Assembly: GCA_037042185.1 (NCBI GenBank)
Contig: JAXQJY010000029.1
Coordinates: 1,302,001-1,366,000 of the forward strand
DNA: 64,000 bases
DNA from: Sordariomycetes sp. S80-01Y
Lineage: Eukaryota; Ascomycota; Sordariomycetes
Direction: 5' to 3'
The position numbers and the translations under genes are program-made. The notes under the pieces are model-generated. The model was not told the origin of the DNA. It saw nothing but the letters and a program-made list of their open reading frames with translations, and made no database searches. Of this stretch, positions 10,873-23,400 are shown one piece after another (the stretch's first letter is position 1; each line of letters opens with the position of its first letter).

Positions 10873-12883
10873 ATGTCGATGTATCCGGGCCATCGTGGCA
10901 TGGGGGCTGTGCCTCCTGGCAACTCGGCGCGGCTCAATGAGCTGCTTGATCAGATCCGCGCCGAATTTGATACCCAGCTGCGACAGACGGAAGGATTCGA
11001 GCACCAAAGTAAGCTATCCTCTCCCTCAAACAACCGCATCATATTGATCGTTGACTGACTATAACGCAATAGTCTCTGCACAGGTCAGCGAAATGCAATT
11101 GGTCCGAGAGAAGGTATATGCGATGGAACAAACCCACATGACCCAGAAGCAAAAGTGAGATCACCAGTCACCTACCGTCCCAACCGTGGCCATCTAACAT
11201 TCTCGCGCACAGATATGAAGAGGAACTCAGCATGCTGCGTCACCAGCTTGCGGAAGCAACGCGAGGCAAGGGTGGCGCAGGGCAGCCCCCGATGAGCGGT
11301 CCTCCACAACACGGAGGTCCATCCCAGCAGCCGCCCTCCATCGCCGGCGGTAATCTCTTTAACGGCCTTATGTCTGGTAACCAGAGCGGCCTGGCTCCTC
11401 CGCAGCAACAACAGCCGCAGCAGGGTCCGCATCAACATGGTCCACCACAGGAGCAGCAAATGGGGCCTCAGCACCAGATGGCGCAAGGCCCTGGAGGGCT
11501 TCCACCACCACCCCACGTTGCTGCGCAGCAGTCCGGTCCATTCGGACAACACCAGCCCTACCCGCAAGGTCCCATGTCCAACGGCATTGGGCCGCAAGCG
11601 CCTCAGAGCACCTCATCTCCTGGGCCTGGCCGTCGCGGAATGGGTCGCCCGCCTAATGGCGCTGGACCTGCTACTCCACAGATCAACACGCCTGTGCCCT
11701 ACGCACAGTCGCCCCAGATCAGCCAGCCTACGCCTGACCACGCTCGCATGGGAGGACCTGCCGCCCGTCCTCCCCCTTCCGTGGGAAATCACTTGGCTGA
11801 CATTGACATTGATTCTGTCGCTCCTCAGAACAAGAAGACTGGTGCAGACTGGCACGCCGTGTTCAATGCCGGCGTTCAGCGTGTCCTTGACGTTGACATG
11901 CTGCACTCCCTGCAGCACGACAGCGTCGTCTGCTGCGTCCGATTCAGCTTCGATGGAAAGTACGTTGCCACTGGCTGCAACCGATCAGCCCAGATCTTCG
12001 ACGTCCATACAGGAGAGAAAGTTTGCGTTCTGGAGGATCACCAGGCACAAGATCCAATGGGGGGTAGCGACTTGTACATTCGCAGTGTGTGCTTCAGCCC
12101 TGATGGCCGCTACCTTGCTACTGGCGCTGAAGACAAATTTATCAGAGTAAGTCCCTTCATACTCCGTAAGAGGCATACGGTAGACTGACAACCCTGTAGG
12201 TCTGGGATATTCAGACTCGGTCGATCCGTCACAAATTTGGCGGCCACGAGCAGGACATCTACAGCTTGGATTTCGCGAGAGATGGACGCACGATTGCCTC
12301 TGGCAGTGGTGATAGGACCGTACGACTGTGGGATCTCGAGACGAACTCGCACGCATTGACCTTGTCTATCGAGGATGGTGTTACAACCGTTGCCATTTCG
12401 CCCGACACGCAGTACGTGGCGGCTGGATCCCTGGACAAGAGCGTGCGCGTCTGGAGCATCCGGGACGCCGAATTGGTTGAACGCCTTGAGGGCGAGGACG
12501 GGCACAAGGATTCAGTCTACTCCGTCGCGTTTGCCCCCAGTGGCAGGGAGCTGGTCAGTGGCAGTCTCGACAAGACCATCAAGATGTGGGAGCTCGGTGC
12601 ACCCAGAGGCCAAGGACCTCGCACTGGCAAGTGTGTCAAGACATTCGAGGGCCACAGGGACTTCGTCTTGTCGGTTGCGCTGACGCCCGACTCCAACTGG
12701 GTTCTCTCGGGCTCGAAGGACCGTGGTGTCCAGTTCTGGGACCCCCGCACTGGAACTACGCACCTCATGCTCCAAGGACACAAGAACTCCGTCATTAGCG
12801 TGGCTCCCAGCCCGGCTGGCAACTGCTTCGCTACCGGCTCAGGTGACATGAAGGCACGCATTTGGACGTTCCGCCCTATCTAG
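10873..12883 (+). CDS. rco-1: Transcriptional corepressor RCO-1/Tup1
   Basis: A WD40 corepressor that works with RCM-1/Cyc8 (Ssn6) to repress conidiation, catabolite-controlled and other genes. Exons 10873-11008, 11073-11154, 11213-12146 and 12200-12883 give 611 residues, close to the length of Neurospora RCO-1. The first ~75 residues ([19 protein letters not shown], then [16 protein letters not shown]) form the helical tetramerisation/Ssn6-binding domain. A long Gln/Pro/Gly-rich linker follows (about 75-290), then seven WD40 repeats to the end, for example [36 protein letters not shown] and [10 protein letters not shown]. Introns 1 and 2 have phase 1 and 2 junctions; intron 3 is phase 0 at FIR|VWD. 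The gene converges with RMP1. Confidence 0.96.
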
Positions 12884-13468
12884 GACAGCGGAGGACGAGA
12901 TAATGCGCCTGATATAACGCTCGATCCGTCCTATACGGCGAAATGGTTGGAAGGCTTGATACCTTTGGCTCTCCTCTGAGTCGTCGAATTGGGTACCCGC
13001 GTCTGAGAGGGCACTGACGGCATCTCGAAATGGTACAAAGCGACCGGCCTGGCATGTGCTGTAGCTGGCTTGAATGTTTTTGGCAATGCCCGTTTGGAAA
13101 GATGTCGATGGCGCATTCGAAGGATGTCTGCAGAGAAGGGAGGGCGTACAGGTTTGGAAGACGGGATGGCTTGACGATTTTCATTTGTATGGGGCGGATT
13201 GACCGTCTTGGGAGTGCTTGTAGCTAATGCAATATATGCCCTTCTGTGCATTGAAATTGACCACAATGCAGACAGTAGTCTAAGCTATCTACGGGAACCT
13301 GCTACACACGCGTGAGCCGACGCGAGGCCCCTCTCCGTCCCTTGGTTGCGATGTGGCACTGGGCTTGCCAGAGACCCGCGAACAAGGAATATTAGTGAGC
13401 TGATGGAATGGTTCCTCTGTTCTGAGAAAAACCAAAATACCGTTTGTGATGCCGAGAAGTGGCGATGC
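12884..13468. other. Convergent 3' gap, RCO-1/RMP1
   Basis: 585 bp between convergent stops. No gene is recognised. Both 3' UTRs must lie here. Confidence 0.55.
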
Positions 13469-14169
13469 TCACAGGGACCCGAACATATTGGCAAAGTCGT
13501 CACCGTGCTTATCCTTGGTCTTCTTCTTCTTTCTCTTCGGAGGGGCCTCCTCTGTCTCGGCAACCTCCCTTGGCTTCTTCTTGAGGATCTTCTTGGGCTC
13601 GTCGTCCGCGGCATCTGGCCCGGGAGCGTCTAAGGGCTCCGTAACCTTCAAGCTCTTGGGGCGAGCGAAGTCACCGCGTGAAATGGTGGTGCCTCGATCC
13701 ACCTCTTCTTCGATTGGCAGTTTAGTCTTCGTTTCGATCACTGTCCCCGGAGCGGAGGCATCGTCTTCGGGTAGAGCGGCGACGAGCACGGTGTTGATGC
13801 GGGCCAGCAGCCCAACGAGGAGTAAGCCCAACGGCGCGTGTTGGTTGTCTGCTGCAAGCTGGGTGAAAGGTCTGGCTCCGAGTCAGACAAGAACGCTTGT
13901 ATCTTGAGCGCAGAGGAGACTCACACATAAGCTCGGGGCAGAATGCGGGTTTTCAGCCAGCGCACTCTGGGAAGCAGCGCATCTTGCCTGTTGGCGGATG
14001 AGAGCAGTGCCTTGAGAGACCTCCTGAGTATGCTGAAGTGCGACCACCAATGCGACGAGCGGTGCTGGTTCTTGTGCCGGTGGTTGAAGGCATCGAGGAT
14101 GGGGAGAAGGGGTGAGAGGGAGTTGCGCAGGTCTTTGCCGTCAACGGTCGCGGTATCGGTGGCTTTCAT
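13469..14169 (-). CDS. RMP1: RNase MRP protein subunit Rmp1-like
   Basis: A nucleolar protein predicted to be specific to RNase MRP, the ribonucleoprotein that cuts pre-rRNA at site A3. Exons 13925-14169 and 13469-13871 (53-bp intron) give 215 residues. The recognisable part is residues about 20-85: LLPILDAFNHRHKNQHRSSH, then WWSHFSILRRSLKALL and LPRVRWLKTRILPRAYVPF. The pattern KNQHR...WW...LRR is the Rmp1 signature. A second hydrophobic helix follows (GLLLVGLLARINTVLVAAL). The C-terminal half is charged and ends with a KKKPRE...PPKRKKKKTK nuclear/nucleolar localisation-type tract and FANMFGSL. ATG 14169 is used because the upstream in-frame codon is TTG. Assignment rests on motif recognition without alignment. 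Confidence 0.82.
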
Positions 14170-15785
14170 GGTCGCGACATACTTGCGGCTCAACCGACGT
14201 TCCTACTATCGCCGGCTGCGCGTCACTCGAAGTCTTTTGGAGGTGGTGGTGAGCCTGTAAGGTTGTCGCACAGCAACTTCGCAGTCAGGGAAACTGGCGC
14301 GATGACCATTTTCGCAACCCACGATAAGCTCGGCAGATAATAGCAGCAGCCTGAGATAAGCTTGGTGGGGCCGCGCCGACCGGGCATGTGCTGGAGACTC
14401 GGCCGATGACGGTTGCGGTTGACATTATCGATGACCATGTGGAGTTCAAGATAGGGACGACGACTGCCGCACCGGACGCGCACTGGACTGGGTGGCTGTT
14501 ACGTGAGGAGTGATTGTTATGTAAAGCTTCGATATATGGCTTCAGCATCCCAGAGTATGCACGCAGGCTACGAATATTGCGTGTTGCGGGCTTGCGGTCC
14601 GGGGTCTTTGAAAATTCTGCTCCTGCTCAGAGTTGGAGGCAACCATCGGCCTGATCCGAGACAAGGTCACACGAGAGGCCTGGCTGAACGAGTTCCCTGC
14701 TCTGTGCTCCTGAACCGTTGTTACCCAAAGCAAGAAGTCCAAGGCCGAAACCAAGCAGGCGGGAGAAGGATGGGAAAAAAAAAACTTTTTCCCATCACAC
14801 GTCCCCTGACGGTCGCGTTCAGGCATGCGCCGTCAGCCAACACGGGGCGGGTAGCATCGCCGTGGCTTGCAGGCTTGCAGGCTTGCAGGGTCGAAGACTT
14901 TGCTGTTGACGGACATAGTTTGGCCTCTTGGCGGTAGTTCGCTGCTGGGCTGCGCTGGGCCGCGCTGGGAGTGCCGATTGGTGAATGGCTGGGGGGTGGG
15001 AGACGGGTTGCGGGCGCTGTGGCCATGGATGTTAGAGGCTGGAAGGGCTAGAGATGCTCTACCTTGCTTGGTCTGGTAGTATGTGAGGTTGGGTCCTGTA
15101 AACTTGACGCTTTTCTGGTAGCGATCTGAGGCCAGTGATGTCGTGGTGAAAAGAGTCACTGATCCAAGTTGTTGCTGTGCTCTCCGGCTCAGGCTCTTCT
15201 ACTTCTACTGCTTAGTAGTGGACTCCAACCCGGAACCTGAAGACGGGCTGGAAGACTTCGTCGAGATGGAAGGAGCGACTGATGCTGGGCGCCTGCGGGC
15301 TGCCCCACCACTTTCAGATGATGAACCCCACCGCGGCCAACCGCCCAGACTCGCCCACATGACCCATCATCATGCAGACTATCGCTCCAGCATCAGCCCA
15401 GACGCTCTGTTTTTTTGCCAGCGATAAGCGGCCAGGCGCCGTCGTCATATCGCACCTGTCCTGTCTGCTACCTTTGTCAATAAAGGCCCGACACCAGCCA
15501 AGCAGATCTGCTGCCTCGACCCCGGCCTCTACTCGTACCTGTCTTCAGTCCGTCTTGAGGCTCCGAGCACGTCCTCTGCTTCAACCTGTCGTTTTGCACG
15601 CCCAGCATTGTGACGTCGAGTCGCCACGAGCGTCCTTGTCCCTTACTCGCGTGCTCTGCTTGTCTTCATCTCCCCGCTCGCCTAGACTTGCCCACGACGT
15701 GCCCATGATCGTCAAGGACTTCGACACCGGGTCCCAACGTCTCCAAGTCGAGTCCATCCTCCGATAGCCTTGATTGGCGCTTGCA
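14170..15785. other. Intergenic, RMP1 / Avt transporter divergent promoters
   Basis: 1.6 kb with no supportable gene. It contains a perfect 3 x 8-bp tandem repeat at 14864-14887 and pyrimidine-rich sequence leading up to the transporter start. Confidence 0.55.
14864..14887. repeat. Tandem repeat GGCTTGCA x3
   Basis: Three perfect head-to-tail copies of the 8-mer are seen directly in the intergenic region. The function is unknown. Confidence 0.7.
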
Positions 15786-17953
15786 ATGGCACCCAATGTC
15801 AAGAACCCCACAACCTGGGACCAGTACGAGGGGCGACCTTCACCTTCAGGAAGTCTCGGCTCCAGCGCCTTGGGCGAGGAGTCGGCCCTGCTTGATACTG
15901 ATGGCGACGACAGCCATCATGGCTACCGGGAACGGAGACGGTATGTGCAAATATCGCAAAATGTCACTCCAGAACTTTTAACTGACGTTGCACCGCAGCT
16001 CCTCGGTCACGAACCGCCTCGCTGCCATGGCCGACATTGGTGGCGTAAACAGCTTCCGCTCCTTTGCTCGCAGTTGGCAGCGTGCCGCTGGCTTCACAGA
16101 AGTTATTCCCCGTCGCCCGAGTTTCGTGTACACCGAGGACCAGGCCGTGGACGACCCGAGCACTGAGGATCTCACCTACGGACGGAGCCATGTTGACAGG
16201 CGGCCACCCCCACCGCAGAGGGGGCTGTTGAGCGAACACTTTGAGGCTTCGCCCCCAGATCCTCAGAGGACCAATTCCGATTCTGCAACAGACGGGGAAC
16301 CCAGCACTGGATTGAGCACTCCGCGGGCTTCAGCTAGCCAGGACTTCCGGGAGCGCGAGAGCAAGGCTCTTGACGCTGAGATGGCTAGCGGTGCTCTCCT
16401 CGGGGGGAGCCCCTCGACCCGGTCCAGCATCTTCGCAAACCCCCCGCACCTGGCGACGCCTTCAATCATTGGGAGCTATGGCTCCTACAGGAGCTCAACG
16501 TACGGGACTATGGGGAGGGGCTCGTTCAGAGCCTCGCGAACCTCGATAGGCCAGCCTGGAGAAGAGGTGGACGAGGATGAGGACGACACTGCACATGGCG
16601 AGCACGAGCCCATTCTCGTGAAGGAAGTGAAGCAGGGCGATAAAGTCATTCTGACCGTGGAGGGCCAGAGTACGTTGCCTCAGTCTGTTTTCAACTCCAT
16701 TAACGCCATCATTGGAGTTGGCATCCTGAGTTTACCGCTAGCTTTCAAGCTCAGCGGTTGGATCATAGGTCTCGTCCTACTAACATTGACTGCAACGGTT
16801 ACTGGCTACACCGGCAAGTTGCTAGCCAGGTGCATGGACTTTGATCCCAGCTTGATCACCTACTCAGACCTCGCGTATGTCTCATTCGGCACTCAGGCGC
16901 GCATCATCGTCTCGGCGCTGTTCTCACTGGAGCTCGTCGCCGCTTGCGTGGCGTTGGCTATCCTCTTTGCGGACTCGCTGGACCTGCTGCTGCCGGGCAT
17001 CCTGAATGTCAACGGGTGGAAGTGCGTTTGTGCGTTGCTTGTTTTGGCACTGAATGCTTTGCCATTGCGATTCCTGAGCTATACAAGCGTTATTGGCATC
17101 TTCTCAACTTTCTGCAGTAAGTTTTGCCATGCCCTGCCGGACAGAGCAAATCACTGACCACAAAATAGTCGTCTGCATCGTCATCGTTGACGGCATAATC
17201 AAAGAACACACCCCTGGCTCTCTCCGTGAACCTGCTACAACCTACCTCCTCCCCTCAAACTGGCTGGCCCTTCCCCTCGCGTACGGGCTCCTCGCCTCGC
17301 CTTGGGGCGCTCACTCCATCTTCCCGTCCATCTACCGCGACATGCGCCACCCCCAGAAATGGGGCAAGGCTGTCAACGTCACCTTCTCGTTCTCCTACGT
17401 TCTTGACACCTGCCTCGCAATCATTGGCATCATCATGTTCGGCGATGGGATCTCCGATGCCATCACCTCGAACATCCTCCGGACGAAGGGTTACCCCCAG
17501 GCCTTGACAATCTTGATGTGCGTCTTTGTCGCCATCATCCCCTTGACCAAGATTCCTCTCAACGCGAGGCCCTTGATCACCACAGCCGATGTGCTTCTCG
17601 GCGTTCACGATTCGCACGGTCACCAGCCCAATGCGAACGCTTCCCGCCGCACTCTCCTCGTGCGCACCCTGACGCGCGGTCTCATCCGCTTCAGCGTCGT
17701 CCTCGTCCTGCTCCTCATCTCCATCGCCTTCCCCGCCTTTGACTCCGTCTGCGCTTTCCTCGGCGCGGCCCTTTGTACCCTCATCAGCATCATCTTGCCC
17801 ATAAGTTTCTACCTGAAGCTCTTCTGGAAGGACACAAGCTACAGGGAGCAGGTGCTGTTGTGGGGCCTGCTGGTGGTATTCTCCATCTTGGGTTCGGTTG
17901 GCACGGTCTGGACGTTTTTGCCCAAGGAGCTCGTTGGTATCCAGAGCTACTGA
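15786..17953 (+). CDS. Vacuolar amino-acid transporter, Avt1-like (AAAP family)
   Basis: A proton-coupled amino-acid transporter, expected in the vacuolar membrane. Exons 15786-15940, 15999-17116 and 17169-17953 give 685 residues. The N-terminal ~230 residues are cytosolic, Ser/Pro-rich and acidic (VDEDEDDTAHGEHE), as in yeast Avt1. The transporter core begins at STLPQSVFNSINAIIGVGIL, the hallmark first helix of the AAAP/SLC32/36/38 family. About 11 hydrophobic segments follow, for example IIGLVLLTLTATVTGYTGKL, PLAYGLLASPWGAHSIFPSI and FSVVLVLLLISIAF. The ATG at 15786 is the first in frame; the codon at 15774 is TTG. Direction (import or export from the vacuole) and substrates cannot be read from the sequence. 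The gene converges with the Ran1-like kinase. Confidence 0.92.
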
Positions 17954-18603
17954 CGTGCTAGCATGCACAGAGCCTTCAAAGGAGACACACCTGATGTGAC
18001 CACCATCAAGGGTCATTGATCCGTGATCGCGCCGGCTGCACTGGTGTTTGGGAGGACGGCATCATCTTTTGGGTTAGAATGAACATATAGATATCAAACG
18101 AACTCATCCAAACTCGAACCACGAGGCGTTGTTGATCATTGTTGATGGTTACATTTCTCCGAACGTCCTTCGTCGTACTGATAACTATGCTTTGAGCGCT
18201 TCAGTCAGCGTGTATCGGCCGTGTATGCCCGAGGTGCGCAATCTCAAGAACAAATACATCAAGTACGGGGTCGTTCACCATACATTTGTCACGAGTGATA
18301 TATCGGTGAGAGTATTTGTGAGTGGGTAACTTCTGGTATTCTTGATAGTGTCTAGAGTAACTGTTACGCAGAAAGCGAGCTAAGGTTCAGGTCCTTCACC
18401 CCTTGTATTCGACTAGTCCCCTAGCTGGTTGTCTCCTGATGTGAAAGCGAGGTTTTTTGTCGAAGGCATGCTCTTGAGCCATGCGCTTCAATGCTTTCTA
18501 TAGGATTGACGACACAACCAGGCGACAGATTCAAATTCGAAGATGTCCAAGATCGATCCTAGCCACGATTGGAGAATTGAAATAGAGGATCGGAGCGATG
18601 CCT
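17954..18603. other. Convergent 3' gap, transporter/kinase
   Basis: 650 bp between convergent stops, AT-richer than the flanking exons. No gene is supported. Confidence 0.55.
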
Positions 18604-20433
18604 CTACCAACCACCAACCCACTCAACATCCCCGAGATCACGCCTGCGCTTAGGCGTGTCCCTCCCCTTGTTCCACGGGCATGTCTTTGCCCCCTTATCC
18701 TTGTGCCATTGTGATGGCTGTGGTGATTTGTTTTGTTGTTGTTGATGATGATTATAAGAATCCCAAACGCCCGCTTCATAAGACTTAAATCCAAATCCAA
18801 AATGACGTCGCGCCTTGGTGTTAGGCGACTTGTCTTCGTCCAAAGTTACATTCTGTGCCCTGCGACGGTTGCCCAGGGCTGCCCACTTGTCAAAGTTGTT
18901 GCGCTTGGAAGGTGGCGAGTACCGAGGAGTGCCAGCAGGCTTCTTCTCGAGCTCCGGCTGGAAGAAGAAGCCGTCTGCAACAAGATCGTCATCGACATTG
19001 CCCTTGATGGTCTCGGGTTCCTTGGTGTGGCTCTCGTTGCTCCAAGAGCGAGAATTGAAGTCCTTGCGCTTCTGCATCTGCTGTGCCATCTCTTCTTCTT
19101 CCTCGTCTTCCTCCCACATGTCGCTCCAACTCTTGGAAACCTGGTCCTGACGGCGTCCGAAGACGGTTGACATTGAGTTCAGGGTCAAAGGCTTGTTCAT
19201 GTGGATGGGGAGAGAGCCTGCGGAAGGCGAGATCTTGGAAAGTTGGCGAGGCTGACTGACAGCAAGCGACTTCATGGAAGCACCAAGACTCGAGTCAAAG
19301 ACCGACGACATTGAAGGGGTTTGCTCCGCGCCGGAGAACCAATCGCTCGTCTCTTCAGACTTGGGGAAGAGCTCCTCGGTGTAGCTCTCGTCATCGGGGA
19401 TGACACTGAGCTGACGACCAGGGTGACGAGGAGTGGCCTGAAGGGCCTTGGTCCAGGGGAAAGCACCAGCTTCATCGACGTGCGGACTCTGAATCGAAGG
19501 AGTGCGAAGCGGCTCACGGTTGGCAGAGGCGACGGTAGCCTTCTCGACAGAGCAGAAGTCGTCGAGAGCCTCATCCTCAGTGGTGAAGCTGATGACTCGC
19601 TCCAGAGCCTGGCGGGCACCGACCAGCGAGCGCCTCTTGGGGTCGAGGTTCATGCATTGAACGATGACTTCATAGGTGTCCTGAGACATCGACGGGAAGA
19701 CATCGAAAAGGCTCTGCTTGTCGCGCGAGAAGTCGAGGAAAAGCGGGTCCGACTCGGTAGGTGTGGTGAAGGGGTTGCGCGAGAAGAGGATGTTTAGAAG
19801 GCAAATGCCAATGGCCCATGTGTCAGCTTCAGCTGGCGAGTAGCCTGCGCCAGCAGAATCGAATTGCTCAGGGGACATGTAGCGGTCGCTGCCGACGGTC
19901 ATCTCATGAGACCACTTCTCGGTGGTCGCCAGACCGAAGTCGCCAAGCTTCATAGCACCGTCCTGCGTGAGGAAGATGTTCTCAGGCTTGATGTCGCGGT
20001 GGTAAACACCCTTCGAGTGGATGTAGGCAACGGCGTCGACGAGCTCCAACATGAAATGGCGAACATGCTCTGTCTCAAGGGGGCCGTGACCATTCCGGAT
20101 GGCCTCGTACAAGTCGCCCTGAGAGCAGTACTCGAGAACGAGATAAACGTGTGCGTCTGTCTCGAACGTGTTGAGCAAGTTGACAATGTTGGGGTGGGAG
20201 CCGAGGCGAGTGTGAAGAGCGTATTCTTCAGACTTGTCGTCGACGGCAAACTCTAGCCCAGCGTCGGAAGGAGCTGACATCTTGGTGATGCACTTGATAG
20301 CAACCGTCTGGTTGGTCAAGAGGTCCTGGGCCATGAAGACCATGCCGAAAGAGCCATGGTTGAGAGGCGAGATTGTTTGATAACGGCCATCCAGAAGGAC
20401 GCCGCCAGCAAAGTGATCCCGCATGCACTCCAT
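18604..20433 (-). CDS. Ser/Thr protein kinase, Ran1/Pat1-Ksp1 type
   Basis: A 609-residue intronless kinase. The catalytic domain (about 17-290) is complete: glycine loop NHGSFGMV (25-32), VAIK lysine 47, catalytic loop HRDIKPEN (145-152, Asp147), DFG (165-167), and an MSPEQ activation-loop end. Its closest kin by pattern are Schizosaccharomyces Ran1/Pat1, a repressor of mating and meiosis, and Saccharomyces Ksp1/Sks1, which act in nutrient signalling and filamentous growth. The C-terminal ~320 residues are low-complexity, with an acidic run (EEDEEEEEM), Ser-rich phosphorylation-type stretches and HHQQQQ. That tail differs from Ran1 and is typical of the longer filamentous-fungal members. A 3.7-kb gap precedes the start. 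Confidence 0.9.
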   Translation of the reverse strand: MECMRDHFAGGVLLDGRYQTISPLNHGSFGMVFMAQDLLTNQTVAIKCITKMSAPSDAGLEFAVDDKSEEYALHTRLGSHPNIVNLLNTFETDAHVYLVLEYCSQGDLYEAIRNGHGPLETEHVRHFMLELVDAVAYIHSKGVYHRDIKPENIFLTQDGAMKLGDFGLATTEKWSHEMTVGSDRYMSPEQFDSAGAGYSPAEADTWAIGICLLNILFSRNPFTTPTESDPLFLDFSRDKQSLFDVFPSMSQDTYEVIVQCMNLDPKRRSLVGARQALERVISFTTEDEALDDFCSVEKATVASANREPLRTPSIQSPHVDEAGAFPWTKALQATPRHPGRQLSVIPDDESYTEELFPKSEETSDWFSGAEQTPSMSSVFDSSLGASMKSLAVSQPRQLSKISPSAGSLPIHMNKPLTLNSMSTVFGRRQDQVSKSWSDMWEEDEEEEEMAQQMQKRKDFNSRSWSNESHTKEPETIKGNVDDDLVADGFFFQPELEKKPAGTPRYSPPSKRNNFDKWAALGNRRRAQNVTLDEDKSPNTKARRHFGFGFKSYEAGVWDSYNHHQQQQNKSPQPSQWHKDKGAKTCPWNKGRDTPKRRRDLGDVEWVGGW

Positions 20434-23400
20434 GATTCTGCCGGAAGGGGTTGATGTTTAACTGAGGTAGCAATCGCTTAGCAGTAGTAGTTGTACAGAT
20501 GTAACTGATGTGTTTGTCGAGAAATTGTCTCGACTTCGTCGAAGCACCAAAAATTTGAGGTGTAAAAACAGCGCCTGCAGAAAGATCAAATGTCGTGAAT
20601 AAGAGTAGGCTTTTGTAACTTGTTTACAAGTGTAGATGTCGAGCCGTTCGAGGTGAGGAGATGTCGTGAATTGTGAGATGTACAGGTATTGTGAATGGGA
20701 CCGAATGGAAGACGGACGGTGACCCAGAAAGACGTTCGGAATTGATGTTGATGATGAGAGAGTCGTAGCAAATTCAAAGGCTCATTGAAGAATCGATATG
20801 CTGATGGAACAAATGAGATAGCGGGTGATCGATTGTCGATGGGAACGCGGAAGAGCCGAAAGGCCCGTGAAGAGATAAAGGCAAGATGAAGGTCGTTAGG
20901 ATGACATCGAGGTCGTGGTTGATGGGGTAAAGAGTGACTTGGACAAAGGCGACAGGCGCCGGTGGGTGTGTGAAGATACCGGGGCGAGGCCGCCGGGAAG
21001 CAAGAGTAGCCTAGTCGTCGGACGACGCGGCTATTCTCGCTGACGGTCGATAATCACGGTTGTGACTACCGAGAGGTATGGTCGTAGCTGGCCCAAGGAG
21101 GGAAAGCTACGAGTTCGTTGGCCGTTGACGTGACTTGGTGGCACTGGCAAGGACGAGCGCAAACACAAGCACAGGCACTAACGCAAGCGTCGACTTGGTG
21201 GAAGTTGTCGATAGGGGTTAGACCCCAACGACCCAATGGTGACTCGAAAGGTATTTGAGGTAAGGTCTTTGGGAGGTCGCGTGAGTCGTCGTCGTCGTTG
21301 TAGTAGCCGAGATCGGGAGCGTAGTGTGTGATTGAGGTGGCGTGAGTCAACGGTGGTAACGGGCGGAGCCGGTGACAACTGTCAATTTCGTCGCAGGTAT
21401 CGCAGGCTGAGGTCGGGTAGGACCCTTCTTTCTCTCGATTGGATGAAATCGAATGGCTTAGTCGATGTAATTGACTGATGCCAGACGTTGCTGCTTGCGA
21501 GCCGGAGCGGATGGGTGCCTGAGGTGGGTGGCGAAGCAAGGTGAGTCGAGATGGAGGAGATGGCGATTGCAACGCAAGCTCGAGAAGAAAGAAGGCCTTG
21601 ACGATGGTCGAGATGGAGTGAAACGTAAGGTAGCAAGGAGAGAAGGGGGAGCGGAGAGAGGATGATAAGGGAAGGGAGCTAGAGATGTAGGTGTGAGGAT
21701 GGGACAGGATGCAGGTGGAAGGACGAGGAGTGGAGGAAAGGGAAAGGCGGTGATGGTGTCGCTGGACGCTTCCAGGCGAGTCCCCAGACTTCTGCCACGG
21801 CCCATTGACTAACGTGTTAATGCCGGGCCCAGTCTGCCTGCTGACCGATAACAGCTCCACCCTGGGACAACTCAACGGAAGGAGCGCCTGGGCAGACGAC
21901 AGGCAGGACCTCGACCGGGATCCGCACCCCCCTGAGCAGAGACGAAACCGGGATCAGCAGGTTCGGATTGGCTGGTGGCGCTGGCTCTGGTCCCCACACC
22001 CTCCCAGCGGCTGCCAGTCAAGCCAGTCAACCAGTCTCGATGGTATGGCAGCGCTGCTGCAGAGACACGCCTGGCGCTAGCAGGCCAGGAGACTTTGAGG
22101 CAGCGTTGGCCGTTCTGCCGCCGTTCCAACGAGCCAGTGTTTGCCGGCATCGAACTTGAAAGTTGACGGAGTCTATCGAGGACAACGGTCGCAGCAAAAA
22201 AGGACACGAAGCATCTACGAGGGCGGCGTCATCATGAGGGGCATCTAGGAAGGGGGCAACTCAACCCCAAACAAGGCCAGATAAGATGATGTCGACAGCG
22301 GTGATCGTCATCACTTTCCCAAGCTGGAGCGGGCTTCCCTTGCTCACACTGTCCGCGCTGGCCGGCGTCCAGGACCATCGCTGGCCCCGGCCCCGTATCA
22401 GGAACCGCTGCGCTATCGATTGGACAAGGCCGTCGCTCGCTGGAATGACATGCCATGTACGCTCGAACTCTGTCTCCTTCGATCTGTCTTGACTCGGGAC
22501 CCCGACGGAATCTCGTAATCGAACTGCTCATGAACTCAATCGATGCACTGCCCTTGACTGATCAGCCATGGAGTAATCAATCGAGGGTTGCGTGATTGAC
22601 AGCTGCCGTTCGGCCTAGGGGATGGCGACACTGTCCGAGAAAGCCAAGGTAGCCGCCAGGAGCTCACCAGAAAGACAGTGCCACTCTTCCATACGGTTCC
22701 ACCGGCGCCTCCATTCGCGGTTATGGAGCGAGTGCTGACGGACCGTCCAGGAGCCCCGAAGCTCGCTGGAGGTGTCTTTCAAGGGGCCGACGGGCGGGCG
22801 CAGCACTAGGAAATGACGAAGAGGTCAACGTGACCGTACAGTCCACGCCAGTGGTCTCAGACTGTATTCGAGCAGCCATCTGCTCCATCCAGCCTCTCAT
22901 AGAACCCTTGTAGTTACAGTGCAGAAGCGAGACACCGCGACTGTCTCGTGTTTGGATCCAGGGCGCCCATTATTGGCACTGGCCGCCAGGGCGATCACTG
23001 ATAGCAAGCCTCACCGCCAATACCAGCGCATGAAGTACTCCACGTATGTGTTGTCGCCTTCAGGCAACTTGCTGTCGAAGTTGCTATGCAAGCCATCTGC
23101 ATCCTCCAGCACTGTGTGCGTGGCATCTCTCAGGCTGAAGTGCATGCTAAGACAGCTGTGCCCCCCCAACGGACAACTGTTGCTGTTGCGATGCCCTCTG
23201 GCTGCATGCCGGCGACGCTCCTGCGCGCGTCCACGGGCGAGACTGCGTTTCATTCGGCTGAGCATGTTTCGCTGAGCAACGTCGTCATTATCGCACAGTA
23301 ACCTTTTGATCAGCAACGGTGCATTCATCTTCTCGCACGTTGATGCTGTTATCTCCCCCTCTTCTTGAAACAATCTCAGGAAAACATAGCGATAGTCGCG

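Noticed and set aside
21066-21875. 269-codon minus-strand open frame upstream of the kinase
   Set aside because: It contains no ATG, starts only at TTG, and is Ser/Pro/His-rich low complexity without any domain.
23011-23373. 120-codon minus-strand frame upstream of UTR4
   Set aside because: Starts at a non-ATG codon. The part from the first ATG has no motif and no plausible splice partners.
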